Below are positions 24,220 to 32,702 of a stretch of 64,000 bases of DNA, piece after piece; positions within the stretch are counted from its first letter, which is position 1; every line of letters begins with the position of its first letter. Below the pieces are notes generated by a model. It saw only the letters and a list, made by a program, of their open reading frames with translations, was not told the origin of the DNA and ran no database searches. Source of the DNA: Streptomyces sp. MMBL 11-1 (GTDB lineage: Bacteria > Actinomycetota > Actinomycetes > Streptomycetales > Streptomycetaceae); assembly GCF_028622875.1 (NCBI RefSeq), contig NZ_CP117710.1, positions 124,001-188,000 on the forward strand, read 5' to 3'. The translations under genes and the position numbers were made by a program.

Positions 24220-25190
24220 GCCAGAACCCCTTGCTCACTCCGCGGGAAGCGGAGAGCGTCACGCTGCTGGCCCGTGGGCTGAGCGTCCAGGAGATCGACC
24301 AGGAACTCGGCATCGTGACCTCGTCACGTCTGATCGCCTTCGCCAAGGCCAAGGCGATCGTCTCCACCCAGCGCGCCCTGGTCTATGTCAGCCTCGCCCG
24401 GGAATGGATCCCGCGCCCGCCCGCCGTACTGCCGCCCGCCCAGCTGAGCCCCGTGGAGGAACTGGTCTGGGCCGGGCTGCGTCTCGACGTCCTGGACGGC
24501 CAACTCCCCGGTGCCCTCTCCCAGCTCGCGGGCACGACCAAGGTCCAGGTCACCACCACGCTGAAGGCACTGGTGAAGCAGCAGCAGCTGAATCACTGCG
24601 GCCTCATCCGCCATGCGTACGCGATCGGCCTGTTGTCCGGACGTGAGGGCACCGACGTACCACCGCTGCCCTCCCGGCTCGCGCCCCCGCCCCAGGCCCT
24701 GACCGTGCCCTGGCAACGGTGCCCGGCCCCGCCGCAGAGCGGCCTCACCGGAGGCAGTGCCCGGCGGTCAGGCCCGCCCGAAACCGGCGACGCCGTCGGA
24801 ACCGGGACAGCCACGGAAGCGGTCGTGTCCGTCGCGCAGGCGGTGCGGACCGGGGAGGACTTCGACGTGGTCCGGGTCAGCCCAGAGGTGTGCGGCCAAC
24901 TCCTCGCGGGCCTCCCGCCCGGGGAGCGGGGGCCGGTGGTCTGCCGCGTGGAGTCCGCCACCGCGCTTCTTTTCCTCCCCCCGGCCGTGCTGCCTGATGG
25001 GTGGCGTGCCCGGCACGGCCGACTGTGGGCCCGGGGTGCCACGGTGCAACTGCCGCCGGACAACCGCCCGTCCGCCGACGGCTCCTACTGGGCGGTTCCC
25101 CGCCGAGCGCCGCTGTGGAGCCCGGACCGCCTGGAGGACCTCCTCAACAACCTGCCGGGCCCTCTCCCAGCACAGCCGGGAGCGGTGTGA
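24216..25190 (+). CDS. LuxR-like HTH regulator with primase-like tail
   Basis: The 324-residue protein opens with a LuxR-type HTH ('LLTPREAESVTLLARGLSVQ', 'EIDQELGIVTSSRLIAFAKA'). A second HTH-like unit follows ('LAGTTKVQVTTTLKALVKQQ'). The C-terminal third ('TALLFLPPAVLPDGWRARHG', 'RLWARGATVQLPPDNRPSAD', 'GSYWAVPRRAPLWSPDRLED') resembles the end of bifunctional primase/polymerase N-domain-like proteins of Streptomyces. It is probably a DNA-binding regulator. GTG 24216 gives a GTGA overlap with the previous gene. Confidence 0.65.
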   Translation: MSQNPLLTPREAESVTLLARGLSVQEIDQELGIVTSSRLIAFAKAKAIVSTQRALVYVSLAREWIPRPPAVLPPAQLSPVEELVWAGLRLDVLDGQLPGALSQLAGTTKVQVTTTLKALVKQQQLNHCGLIRHAYAIGLLSGREGTDVPPLPSRLAPPPQALTVPWQRCPAPPQSGLTGGSARRSGPPETGDAVGTGTATEAVVSVAQAVRTGEDFDVVRVSPEVCGQLLAGLPPGERGPVVCRVESATALLFLPPAVLPDGWRARHGRLWARGATVQLPPDNRPSADGSYWAVPRRAPLWSPDRLEDLLNNLPGPLPAQPGAV

Positions 25191-26392
25191 CCCTCCCCAA
25201 AGAACCGAACGGGCCGACGGCAGCTTCCGCCGCTGCCCCCACGCCGACCCACGATCGGACGTCCGCCATGGACCTCACACCGGCCCCGCCGGGCCACCCG
25301 CCGCACCCTCCCACCGTCCCGGCTTCGCCGCCTGCCGCCGCGCCGTCACCGGTGCCGGGATGCCGCGCGAGATCACTGCGGGAGCGGGATCCGGTGTCGG
25401 GGATCCAGCACAGGATGACGCCTGACATCCAGCTCACCGCGCGGCAGCGGGAGATAGCCGAACGCCTGGTCACGGGGTGGATGCCGGACCGGAACGAGAG
25501 CGCCTCCGGCCGGACGATCGACCAGATCCAGGCGAGCCTGGGCGTGCTCACCGTACGCGCGGCGTGCTTCCGCCTCCTGACGCTCGGCCTGGTCCCCGCG
25601 CCCGCCCCCGCCGGCGCCCTGGATCTGGACCCAGTCACCCGCACGGCGTGGGAGGCCCTGCGCTTCGACCTCCTGGACGTCGACCTGATACCGACCGTGG
25701 CCACCGGGCTCAGCCACAGCGACGATCCGCGGGCGTCCGCGCATGCCGTGGACAGTGCCCTCAACCAGGTGGCACAGCGATTCACGACCACCCGCCACGG
25801 GCTCATACGCCTTGGCCTCGCCCACCACGTGCTCTTCGCTGACCAGAACGTGAAGCCACCGGCGCACCAGTTCGCGGCTCCCACACCACCGGGCACGGGA
25901 ACCTGGGACGCCACGCCCGCTCAACGGCGGGTGCTGGCACTGCGCGCCTCGGGCCGGGACGTGGCCGCCTGCGCCGCTGCTGACGGAACGACGATCGACG
26001 CCGTCACCGGCCGCCTCAACGCCGCCAAGCGGATGGCGGGAGGGGTGCGAACCCCCCGGGCGCTCATCCACCGCGCGCTCTGCGACGGCGTGCTCCAGCG
26101 ACCCGCCCCCCAGCGGGAGACGGACCCCTCACCCCAGAAACAGGCCGTGTGGCGGCACTTCGTCCTCGACGAACCGGAGCCCGCCCTCGCCTCCCGGACC
26201 GCCACGCACACCGGCCTGAGCATGAACATCGTCGACCGGTGGACGCGCAGCCTGCGGACCCGGTACCGGGACGACTGCGCTGTCGTCTACGAAGGCTGGC
26301 GGTACGGCGTCCTCGACGCGGGCACGCCCACCGACCAGACCTGCTGCGCCGTCACCGGACTGACGACGGCGCACACCGGGGGTGTCCGGTGA
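25187..26392 (+). CDS. Multi-HTH putative transcriptional regulator
   Basis: The 401-residue product contains at least three HTH-like segments: 'QLTARQREIAERLVTGWMPD' with 'TIDQIQASLGVLTVRAACFR', then 'TPAQRRVLALRASGRDVAAC' with 'TTIDAVTGRLNAAKRM', and finally a helical unit around 'SMNIVDRWTRSLRTRYRDDC'. The arrangement resembles that of the preceding gene, suggesting shared ancestry. I use GTG 25187 because it gives the GTGA overlap seen across this run; ATG 25269 or 25418 are alternatives, since the first 75 residues are Pro/Ala-rich linker. Confidence 0.6.
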   Translation: MTLPKEPNGPTAASAAAPTPTHDRTSAMDLTPAPPGHPPHPPTVPASPPAAAPSPVPGCRARSLRERDPVSGIQHRMTPDIQLTARQREIAERLVTGWMPDRNESASGRTIDQIQASLGVLTVRAACFRLLTLGLVPAPAPAGALDLDPVTRTAWEALRFDLLDVDLIPTVATGLSHSDDPRASAHAVDSALNQVAQRFTTTRHGLIRLGLAHHVLFADQNVKPPAHQFAAPTPPGTGTWDATPAQRRVLALRASGRDVAACAAADGTTIDAVTGRLNAAKRMAGGVRTPRALIHRALCDGVLQRPAPQRETDPSPQKQAVWRHFVLDEPEPALASRTATHTGLSMNIVDRWTRSLRTRYRDDCAVVYEGWRYGVLDAGTPTDQTCCAVTGLTTAHTGGVR

Positions 26393-27240
26393 CACTGTCG
26401 AGCCCGGGAACCCGTGTCGTCGGCGCGTGTCTGCGCGACGCGCGCGAGCGGCGCATGATGCTGCCCGAAGAGAGCGCCGACGCCCTCGGCATCGACGTCC
26501 CGGCACTGCTCGCGATCGAAGAGGGCCACCGCCGCATCAAGCCCGACGCCCTGGACACCCTCACCGACCTCTACCGGTACCCCGGAACACAGGCTCTGCG
26601 CCGACTGCTGGCGCAGCATCTCGACCACGCGGGCGTCGTACGGGACCAGGAGCCCGACCACGCCGCGCGGCTCGCGGCGTGCGTGGACAGCGCCAGTGGC
26701 GTCCGGTGGCAGTCGACCGTGGTCCTGCCCGGCCCGTTGCAGACCCCCGCCTACGCACAGGCTGTCGGCGCGGTGCCCGTCACCCGGCCCGGCGCTCCCC
26801 GGCAACCGGCCAGCTCGGCGGTGTACCTGGTGGACGAGCGGGTCATCCAGCGCAGCAGCGACGACGCTGCCCTCATGGCGGAGCAGCTGGAGCACCTTCT
26901 GCGCCTGCTGGACAGCGGCACGGACATCCGCGTCCTGCCCGCCACCTGCCCCGTCCCGCAGCCCGCCGGCCACCTCGTCGAACTCCACCTGCCCAAAGGG
27001 CCGGTCTGGGCCCGCCCGGGCCCCGACCGGGTCGACTACTGCGCGACCCACGGGTTCGCGGACGCCATCACCAACACGCTGTCGGGCACCGACCCGGGCT
27101 TCTCCTGGGAGGCCCTCTCCCGCGCGGCCGCCGCCCACCGCGCGCTCGCCCCCTCCCCGCGAAGGGCTCTATCCCCCTCCGGCAACCCGCCCACGCCCGC
27201 AGACCGCCCGGCCACCTCCTCCGCCCGGAGGGCACCATGA
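26389..27240 (+). CDS. XRE regulator with DUF5753-type C-terminal domain
   Basis: The 283-residue protein has an N-terminal XRE HTH ('ACLRDARERRMMLPEESADA', 'LGIDVPALLAIEEGHRRIKP') and a DUF5753-like domain ('WQSTVVLPGPLQTPAYAQAV', 'LMAEQLEHLLRLLDSGTDIR', 'VLPATCPVPQPAGHLVELHL'). Such regulators often pair with a DUF397 protein, but none is adjacent here. It starts at GTG 26389 in a GTGA overlap and ends in an ATGA overlap. Confidence 0.82.
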   Translation: MTLSSPGTRVVGACLRDARERRMMLPEESADALGIDVPALLAIEEGHRRIKPDALDTLTDLYRYPGTQALRRLLAQHLDHAGVVRDQEPDHAARLAACVDSASGVRWQSTVVLPGPLQTPAYAQAVGAVPVTRPGAPRQPASSAVYLVDERVIQRSSDDAALMAEQLEHLLRLLDSGTDIRVLPATCPVPQPAGHLVELHLPKGPVWARPGPDRVDYCATHGFADAITNTLSGTDPGFSWEALSRAAAAHRALAPSPRRALSPSGNPPTPADRPATSSARRAP

Positions 27241-28136
27241 CCGCCCACGGCACCTCCCGCGCGCAGGTCGCCGATCAGGCTGCGATGCGTGACGTCCACG
27301 ACCGGATCACCGGCGGCTACTACGTGCCCGGGTCCAAGCTCACCCTGCGTGAACTCTCCGCCTCCACCGGACACGACTTCTCCGCTCTGCGGGGGGCCCT
27401 GGACCACCTGACCACTACCGGGCTGGTCACCAGCCGAGGGCGGATAGCCGACCCCCGGCCCGACTACCGCGCGGAACGGGCCAGGGCACTCCTGTCCGGG
27501 ATGATCGAACGGGGTGCGTGGCCGGCCGACACCGTGCTGCCCGCCCGCCTCGTCCTCGGCCGGCTCCTGCTGACCGAGCCGGCCCACCTCACCCAGGCCC
27601 TCGGCGCACTGGCCGATGACGGCGTCCTGCGCATGGAGCCCAAGGGCCCGCCGCGCGTACTCCCGGCCCCCGCCGGTTCCCCCGCCCGGGCCCCGTGGCC
27701 GCCCGGCGAGACGGACGTGCTGGACGCCCTGCCCAGCAACACGTTGCCCGGAGCCGCCCACGACGCGGACTCCCTCCACCTCGTCGCGCACGCGGTCCGC
27801 GAACGGTACAAGGACGGCGTCTGCCTCCCCTCGGAGGCAATGACCATGCAGGAGGGCCGTCAGGCCGAAACCGTGCACCGCCTCGTGACGCAGGCTTTCG
27901 CGCACACCTCAGGCCAGGCAACCACACAGTCCCCGACTGTGCGGTCCACCGCCGCCCAGGTGATGGCCTGTCACGCCCTGCCCCGGAACGGGCCTCTCTA
28001 CGAGCGGCTCTACCGCATCACCGTGCTCGCGACCACCCTCGCGCACCTCGCCGACGCCCTTGCGAAACCTGGCCCACGTCACGTTCCCACCTCCGCGCCC
28101 CGTGCCTGGCCCATTCACGCCCCGGAGGGCCCATGA
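27237..28136 (+). CDS. GntR-like regulator with two wHTH segments
   Basis: The 299-residue protein begins with a GntR-like winged-helix segment ('VHDRITGGYYVPGSKLTLRE', 'LSASTGHDFSALRGALDHLT') and has a second one ('MIERGAWPADTVLPARLVLG', 'LTQALGALADDGVLRMEPKG'). The C-terminal half is helical and unrecognised. It resembles the protein at 18669 in having two wHTH-like units and no known effector domain. ATG 27237 overlaps the previous stop. Confidence 0.7.
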   Translation: MTAHGTSRAQVADQAAMRDVHDRITGGYYVPGSKLTLRELSASTGHDFSALRGALDHLTTTGLVTSRGRIADPRPDYRAERARALLSGMIERGAWPADTVLPARLVLGRLLLTEPAHLTQALGALADDGVLRMEPKGPPRVLPAPAGSPARAPWPPGETDVLDALPSNTLPGAAHDADSLHLVAHAVRERYKDGVCLPSEAMTMQEGRQAETVHRLVTQAFAHTSGQATTQSPTVRSTAAQVMACHALPRNGPLYERLYRITVLATTLAHLADALAKPGPRHVPTSAPRAWPIHAPEGP

Positions 28137-28315
28137 GACCTCTGCTCCGGGCTCCGCCATCAGCGCGGCCGCGGCCGGCCGACGCCCAGAGCCGCAACGG
28201 GATACAAGCGGCCGGCCTTCGCATTGAACCCGTCCCGTACACCGCTCCGCCGAGGCCCCTGTGCCCGGCACCGGCATACCGACAACACATCGAGAATCAG
28301 GAAGACATCAGGTGA
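28133..28315 (+). CDS. Small 60-residue ORF before the zincin gene
   Basis: ATG 28133 overlaps the previous stop and the ORF ends inside the GTG start of the next gene (GTGA). The product begins MRPLLRAPPSARPRPADAQS, has a middle 'GLRIEPVPYTAPPRPLCPAP' and a more polar end 'AYRQHIENQEDIR'. It contains one Cys and few Ser/Thr, and no family is recognised. It could be a RiPP precursor, a toxin-like peptide or a coupling ORF. Confidence 0.45.
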   Translation: MRPLLRAPPSARPRPADAQSRNGIQAAGLRIEPVPYTAPPRPLCPAPAYRQHIENQEDIR

Positions 28316-29154
28316 AGACCCACATCGTGCACCAGGCGGGCAGCAGGTTCGACGAACTGGCCCAGCGCATCGAAACGCTGGTGGCGAAGGCAGCCCCGTT
28401 GGTAGAGGAAGTGACCCAGCTTCGCTTGCCCGACGCCCTGGTGATCCGGACCATGACGTGGCGCAAGAGGCGCCGGGTAATGAGCCGCCACGCCCGGCAG
28501 GTGTTGCGCGCGGAGGCCTACGAACTCCGCCCCCCGCTCAGCAGCATCCGCGCCGCGAAGGGGGACATGAGGGCCGCCCGGGCAGCAATGCGAACGCATT
28601 GGATGGGAATGGGCGCCGAGACCGTCGACCTCCGCGGCCGGGCCGAGATTCTGCTGTTGCCCCAGGCCCTGCGGGAAGCCGGACGCCTGCACGACGACGA
28701 CTCGCTCCTTCAGGTCTTCGCTCATGAGCTGACGCACGTCGCCCAGTGGAAGTACGCCGGGGAAGATGCGTGGCGCCGCGCGCTCACGCTGTTTCCCGCC
28801 GAGCGGGGCATCACGGACCGCGACTACTCCTTCCTTTTCGAAGGGCATGCCTACTGGACCGATGCGCAGGTGACCGCCAAGATCCTGGGCGCCCCGGTTC
28901 CGATCGCCGAGATCAGCCCCCACTCCACGCTCCGCTACCGAGCCATGGCCGAGGCCCCCGAAGCCGAAGCGGCCGTACGGCATATCAGGACGGCCCGCGA
29001 CAGCGTGTCCGCCGCCATCAGCGCGCACGGCCTCGACCTCATCAACGACGCGTTGCGCGACCCGAAACTGGTGCCGCTCAGGTCCGAGACCAGCACCCCG
29101 GAGGCCTGGTCAGCGCGCCTCACCGACAAGCGGGCCGAGCAGTCGCGACGGTGA
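28312..29154 (+). CDS. HELTH-motif zinc metallopeptidase-like protein
   Basis: The 280-residue protein has a gluzincin-like active site: 'VFAHELTHVAQWKYAGEDAW' supplies HExTH, and about 40 residues later 'FLFEGHAYWTDAQVTAKILG' supplies a candidate third ligand Glu. There is no signal peptide or membrane helix, so it is cytoplasmic. The N-terminal 100 residues are helical and unrecognised. It lies between two small ORFs and just ahead of the LanB-type dehydratase gene, so a role in trimming a leader peptide is attractive, but unproven. The GTG start at 28312 gives a GTGA overlap; an ATG at 28261 is not supported. Confidence 0.75.
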   Translation: MKTHIVHQAGSRFDELAQRIETLVAKAAPLVEEVTQLRLPDALVIRTMTWRKRRRVMSRHARQVLRAEAYELRPPLSSIRAAKGDMRAARAAMRTHWMGMGAETVDLRGRAEILLLPQALREAGRLHDDDSLLQVFAHELTHVAQWKYAGEDAWRRALTLFPAERGITDRDYSFLFEGHAYWTDAQVTAKILGAPVPIAEISPHSTLRYRAMAEAPEAEAAVRHIRTARDSVSAAISAHGLDLINDALRDPKLVPLRSETSTPEAWSARLTDKRAEQSRR

Positions 29155-29261
29155 ACGAGAAACGCCGAGGCCCGCCGTGCCGACGACTGGCGCAGGCGGG
29201 CGCAGGCGCCCTTGGAGCCGCAGCCTCAGCACCCCCACAGTCCTTCTTCCAGGAGACCCCT

Positions 29262-29504
29262 GTGTCCAGACGCCGCCCCGCTGTCGACCGCCCAGCCTCA
29301 ATCGACCCCGAGGCACCTCACGCCCGGCACCGTCGACCGGCCACATTGCTACCCGCGTCCCCGCCCCAGTCACCGGGACCACGCTGGGCGGCGTTCACGA
29401 CCGCCGTACGCGCGCATCGCCCCGTTGCACACGACTTGGACGTCCGCGAGGGCGAAGTGCCGTTCACGGGCGACGGCCTCGGCCACTTCTTTTCCCACCC
29501 CTGA
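29262..29504 (+). CDS. Candidate RiPP precursor peptide ahead of the dehydratase
   Basis: An 80-residue ORF starts at GTG 29262 with AGGAG seven bases upstream; an in-frame GTG at 29151 overlapping the zincin stop (GTGA) would give 117 residues. The N-terminal half is Arg/Pro-rich. The C-terminal half has good GC third positions and contains 'HDLDV', resembling the FxLD/FNLD box of class I lanthipeptide leaders with His in place of Phe, and ends 'VPFTGDGLGHFFSHP'. The tail has one Thr and one Ser and no Cys, so dehydration would be possible but not lanthionine formation. It ends 46 bases before the dehydratase start. Confidence 0.55.
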   Translation: MSRRRPAVDRPASIDPEAPHARHRRPATLLPASPPQSPGPRWAAFTTAVRAHRPVAHDLDVREGEVPFTGDGLGHFFSHP

Positions 29505-29550
29505 CACCCCACCGATCCGCCCGACTCGGCCGTCGACGCGAAGGACCACG

Positions 29551-32500
29551 ATGCCCCGACCTCCCTCCTACCAGGCCCAACGCCCCATCCTGGTGCGCGC
29601 GCCGCTCCACGCCGACCTGTCCATCCCGCAGCTCCCGGACCTCCGAGAGGACGGGCACGCGGCGGCGGCCGCGCGCCGCACCTGGCTGGAGGAGGTGTGG
29701 GCGGACGACCGGTTCGCCGAGGCCGTACGGCACGCCTCCCCGAGTCTGGGCAGCACGATCGACACACTCGCCGGTGCCCGCACTGCGGATGACCCCGCCG
29801 TACGGCAGGCAGTGCGGGCGCTGGCCGGATACGCACTGCGGGCCGTGCACCGGCCCACCCCGTTCGGGCTGTTCGCCGGAATCGCGGAAGGCTCATTCGG
29901 TGAAGCGGCGCGGGCCGACTGGGGCACCGGGCACACCGTGGTCGCCTCGGCAGGAGCGCAGTGGATGGCCGACATCGTCGACCGGCTCGCCCAGGACCCC
30001 GAGGTGCGCACCCGGGTGAGCGTCGTCGCGAGCAACGGCGCCCGGGTGAGCGGAAGCCGGCTGGTGGTGCCCTGGCGGCGGCGCCGCAAGGGCGAGGACG
30101 ACTCCGCGGTGCGTTACACGACCTTGCGCCACACGGAGGTGGTCCGCGCGCTCCTCGCTCTGACCGCGTCCCCGCTCCCCTACCGGGAAGCCGTGGGCAA
30201 GGCCGCCGCCGAGAGCGGCTGCGATGCCGGGCAGACGGCGGCGGTGCTGGATCAGCTCATCGAACAGCACGCCGTGCTCACCATGCTGACGCCGCCGACC
30301 ACCGTGACCGACCAGCTCGGCCATCTGCGGACCGTGCTGCGGGACGCCGGAGTACACCCGTCGGCGGCGAAGGGCTTGGCCGGGGCGCTGCAGGACATCG
30401 GCGGGGTGCTGGAGCAGCACAATCGGCCTGGGTGCCGAGTCGAGGAGGCCCGGGAACTGCGCACACGGCTCCGGAAGCGAATGCTTCCCTGGAGTCCGGT
30501 GTCGGACCAACTGGACCTCGATGTACGTCTGGACGCCGACGTCACCCTGCCCCGTGCGGTGGCGTGGGAGGCGGAGAGGGCTGCGGGGCTGGTGGCCCGG
30601 CTGTCCGCCGAGCCCGACGGGACGGCCGCGTGGACCCGCTACCGTCGCCGGATCGCCGACCGGTACGGGCCCGGCGTCCTTGTTCCCGTCGCCGACCTCC
30701 TCGACCCGGCGACGGGCCTGGGCCTCCCGGAGGACTTCCACGGCACCCCGCGCGCACCCGCACCGGGGCTCTCGCACCGCGACGCCGTCCTGATGGCCCA
30801 TGCCCAACAGGCCGCCGCCGAGCACCGCGAACTCGTCCTGGACGAGGTGCTCATCAACGAACTCACCCGCGACCACCCGGTGGCCACGGGGCCGGCGACG
30901 CTGGAGCTGAAGACGTCGATCCACGCCGCCAGCAAGCAAGACCTGGACGCGGGCCGCTTCACCCTGCTCATCGACCGCGTCAGCCGAGGGTGGGGCCACT
31001 TCTCTGGAGGCCGGTTCGCGCGACTGCTCCACCACCGCTCCCCCGCGATGCCGGGCGGTCTGCTCGCCACGCTCATGGACCGTCCCACCGCCACCCGCGG
31101 CGCGGTACCCGCCCAGCTGGCCTACCCCGGGCTGCAGCGCAGCCACCCCGTCGTCACCACGACCCCCCGCCTGGGCCCCGACCTGATCACTCTGTCCGAA
31201 CCGTCGGCTCCAGCGGACATCACCGCCCCGCCGATCGCCCTCGACGATCTCGCCGTCCTCCTCGACCCGGCCGCCGACCGGCTGCACCTGGTCCGCATCT
31301 CCACCCGCCGGATCATCGAAGCCTTCACGCCGCACCCACTGCAATGGGAGTTCCTCACCCCCACCGTCGGCCGGTTCCTCGACGAACTCACCCGCGGCCA
31401 GGCCGCCCGGGTCACCGACACCTTCGGCGTGCTGTCGACATGGGACTGGGGAGCGGCCCGGCTCCTGCCCCACCAGCCCCGTGTCCGGGCCGGACGCACC
31501 ATCCTCAGCCCCGCCACCTGGGACCTGAGCCACGCCCAACTCCCCAACACGAACACCTCCGGGCGGCATTGGGACGATGCGTTCCGCGCGCTCCGGGAAC
31601 GCTGGGCGATCCCGGACCGGGTCCACGTCCAGTGGTTCGACCAGCGCCGCACCCTGAACCTGACCGACGCCACCCACCGGACCCTGCTCCGCGAGGAACT
31701 GACCAGGGACCGGCCCGCCGGGCGGGCCCAGCTCATCGAGGCCGAACCTGCGGAAGCGTACGGGTGGTGCGGCGGCCGCCCGCACGAGATCGTCACGCTG
31801 CTGGCCTCCCGCACCCAGGCGCCCGAGCCCGCCGCCGTGCGCACCGCGCCCGTCGCCCGGCGCAGCGACGTGGGGATGCCCGGCGCCTCCGCGTACCTGC
31901 GGGTGCGCCTGCACACCGGCCACCCGCAAATCCACCCGCTGCTGACCGAGCATGTTCCCGACCTCATGGCGGACCTGGACGGACCCGCGTGGTGGGCTGC
32001 CCGCGACGACGACTACCCCGGCCGCGCCGAGCTGACGATCCGCATGCCCAGCCCGGAGACGGCCGCCCCGGCCCTGGGCGTCGTCGGACGATGGGCCGAG
32101 GTCCTGACCCGGACCGGGGTGCTGTCCAGCCTCGCCGTCCTGCCCTACCGCCCCCGGCCCGGGATCTGGGGCGAGGGCCCCGTGATGACCGCCGCCGAGA
32201 ATGTCCTCGCCGCGGACACCGCGTGCACCGTTCACCAGCACGCCCACGTCACCGGTGAGGACCCCCGCGTCCTCGCAGCCCTGAACGTCCTCGCCATCAC
32301 CGCCGGCCTCACCGGCAGCCACCGGGCCGGTCTCACGTGGATCGTCGCCCAGCCGAAGCCAGCCGCGACACAGCCACTGGCCCGGGCCCTAGACCAAGCC
32401 ACCCGGGCACGGGTTCATACCCAGCCGCTCGTCGACAGCCTCTCGGTCCTGCCCGGCGGGCGGAGGCTGGTCAACCAGTTGTGGCCCCAGCGCGACACAG

Positions 32501-32691
32501 CGCTCCTCGCCTACGCCACCCAGCTGTCGGAATCCGACCGCTGCCGGGACACGGTGCTGCACGAACTGGTGCGTGCCCACCTTCGTCTGGCCCTGCACAG
32601 CTCCGCCGACCGGGCAACTGCCTGGCGCCTGGCCCGCTCCGCCGCCCTCGGCCATCTCGCCACCGCGCAGGAAATGGAATGCGACCAGTGA
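29551..32691 (+). CDS. LanB-type lantibiotic dehydratase fused to thiopeptide-type domain
   Basis: The 1046-residue protein has the full class I dehydratase layout. The N-terminal glutamylation domain shows 'ILVRAPLHADLSIPQLPDL', 'YALRAVHRPTPFGLFAGIAE' (the conserved R-x-T-P-F-G-L-F-A-G motif) and the Lant_dehydr core. The C-terminal elimination domain (about 780-1046) begins 'GASAYLRVRLHTGHPQIHPL' and contains 'ELTIRMPSPETAAPALGVVG', as in SpaB_C/thiopeptide-type bacteriocin proteins. Such enzymes use glutamyl-tRNA to dehydrate Ser/Thr in a precursor peptide. I start at ATG 29551 (AAGGA upstream); the earlier open frame is low-complexity. No LanC cyclase or YcaO gene is nearby. Confidence 0.9.
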   Translation: MPRPPSYQAQRPILVRAPLHADLSIPQLPDLREDGHAAAAARRTWLEEVWADDRFAEAVRHASPSLGSTIDTLAGARTADDPAVRQAVRALAGYALRAVHRPTPFGLFAGIAEGSFGEAARADWGTGHTVVASAGAQWMADIVDRLAQDPEVRTRVSVVASNGARVSGSRLVVPWRRRRKGEDDSAVRYTTLRHTEVVRALLALTASPLPYREAVGKAAAESGCDAGQTAAVLDQLIEQHAVLTMLTPPTTVTDQLGHLRTVLRDAGVHPSAAKGLAGALQDIGGVLEQHNRPGCRVEEARELRTRLRKRMLPWSPVSDQLDLDVRLDADVTLPRAVAWEAERAAGLVARLSAEPDGTAAWTRYRRRIADRYGPGVLVPVADLLDPATGLGLPEDFHGTPRAPAPGLSHRDAVLMAHAQQAAAEHRELVLDEVLINELTRDHPVATGPATLELKTSIHAASKQDLDAGRFTLLIDRVSRGWGHFSGGRFARLLHHRSPAMPGGLLATLMDRPTATRGAVPAQLAYPGLQRSHPVVTTTPRLGPDLITLSEPSAPADITAPPIALDDLAVLLDPAADRLHLVRISTRRIIEAFTPHPLQWEFLTPTVGRFLDELTRGQAARVTDTFGVLSTWDWGAARLLPHQPRVRAGRTILSPATWDLSHAQLPNTNTSGRHWDDAFRALRERWAIPDRVHVQWFDQRRTLNLTDATHRTLLREELTRDRPAGRAQLIEAEPAEAYGWCGGRPHEIVTLLASRTQAPEPAAVRTAPVARRSDVGMPGASAYLRVRLHTGHPQIHPLLTEHVPDLMADLDGPAWWAARDDDYPGRAELTIRMPSPETAAPALGVVGRWAEVLTRTGVLSSLAVLPYRPRPGIWGEGPVMTAAENVLAADTACTVHQHAHVTGEDPRVLAALNVLAITAGLTGSHRAGLTWIVAQPKPAATQPLARALDQATRARVHTQPLVDSLSVLPGGRRLVNQLWPQRDTALLAYATQLSESDRCRDTVLHELVRAHLRLALHSSADRATAWRLARSAALGHLATAQEMECDQ

Positions 32692-32702
32692 AGGAATCAG
32701 CG

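Noticed and set aside
29212..29550. Dehydratase start at 29212, 113 codons upstream
   Set aside because: The N-terminal extension is Pro/Ser/Arg-rich and overlaps the peptide ORF; AAGGA and the family N-terminus support ATG 29551.
29893..32322. Long minus-strand open frame of over 800 codons opposite the dehydratase gene
   Set aside because: It is a shadow: Gly/Val/Arg-rich low-complexity translation with no domain, caused by high third-position GC on the plus-strand gene that has clear LanB motifs.
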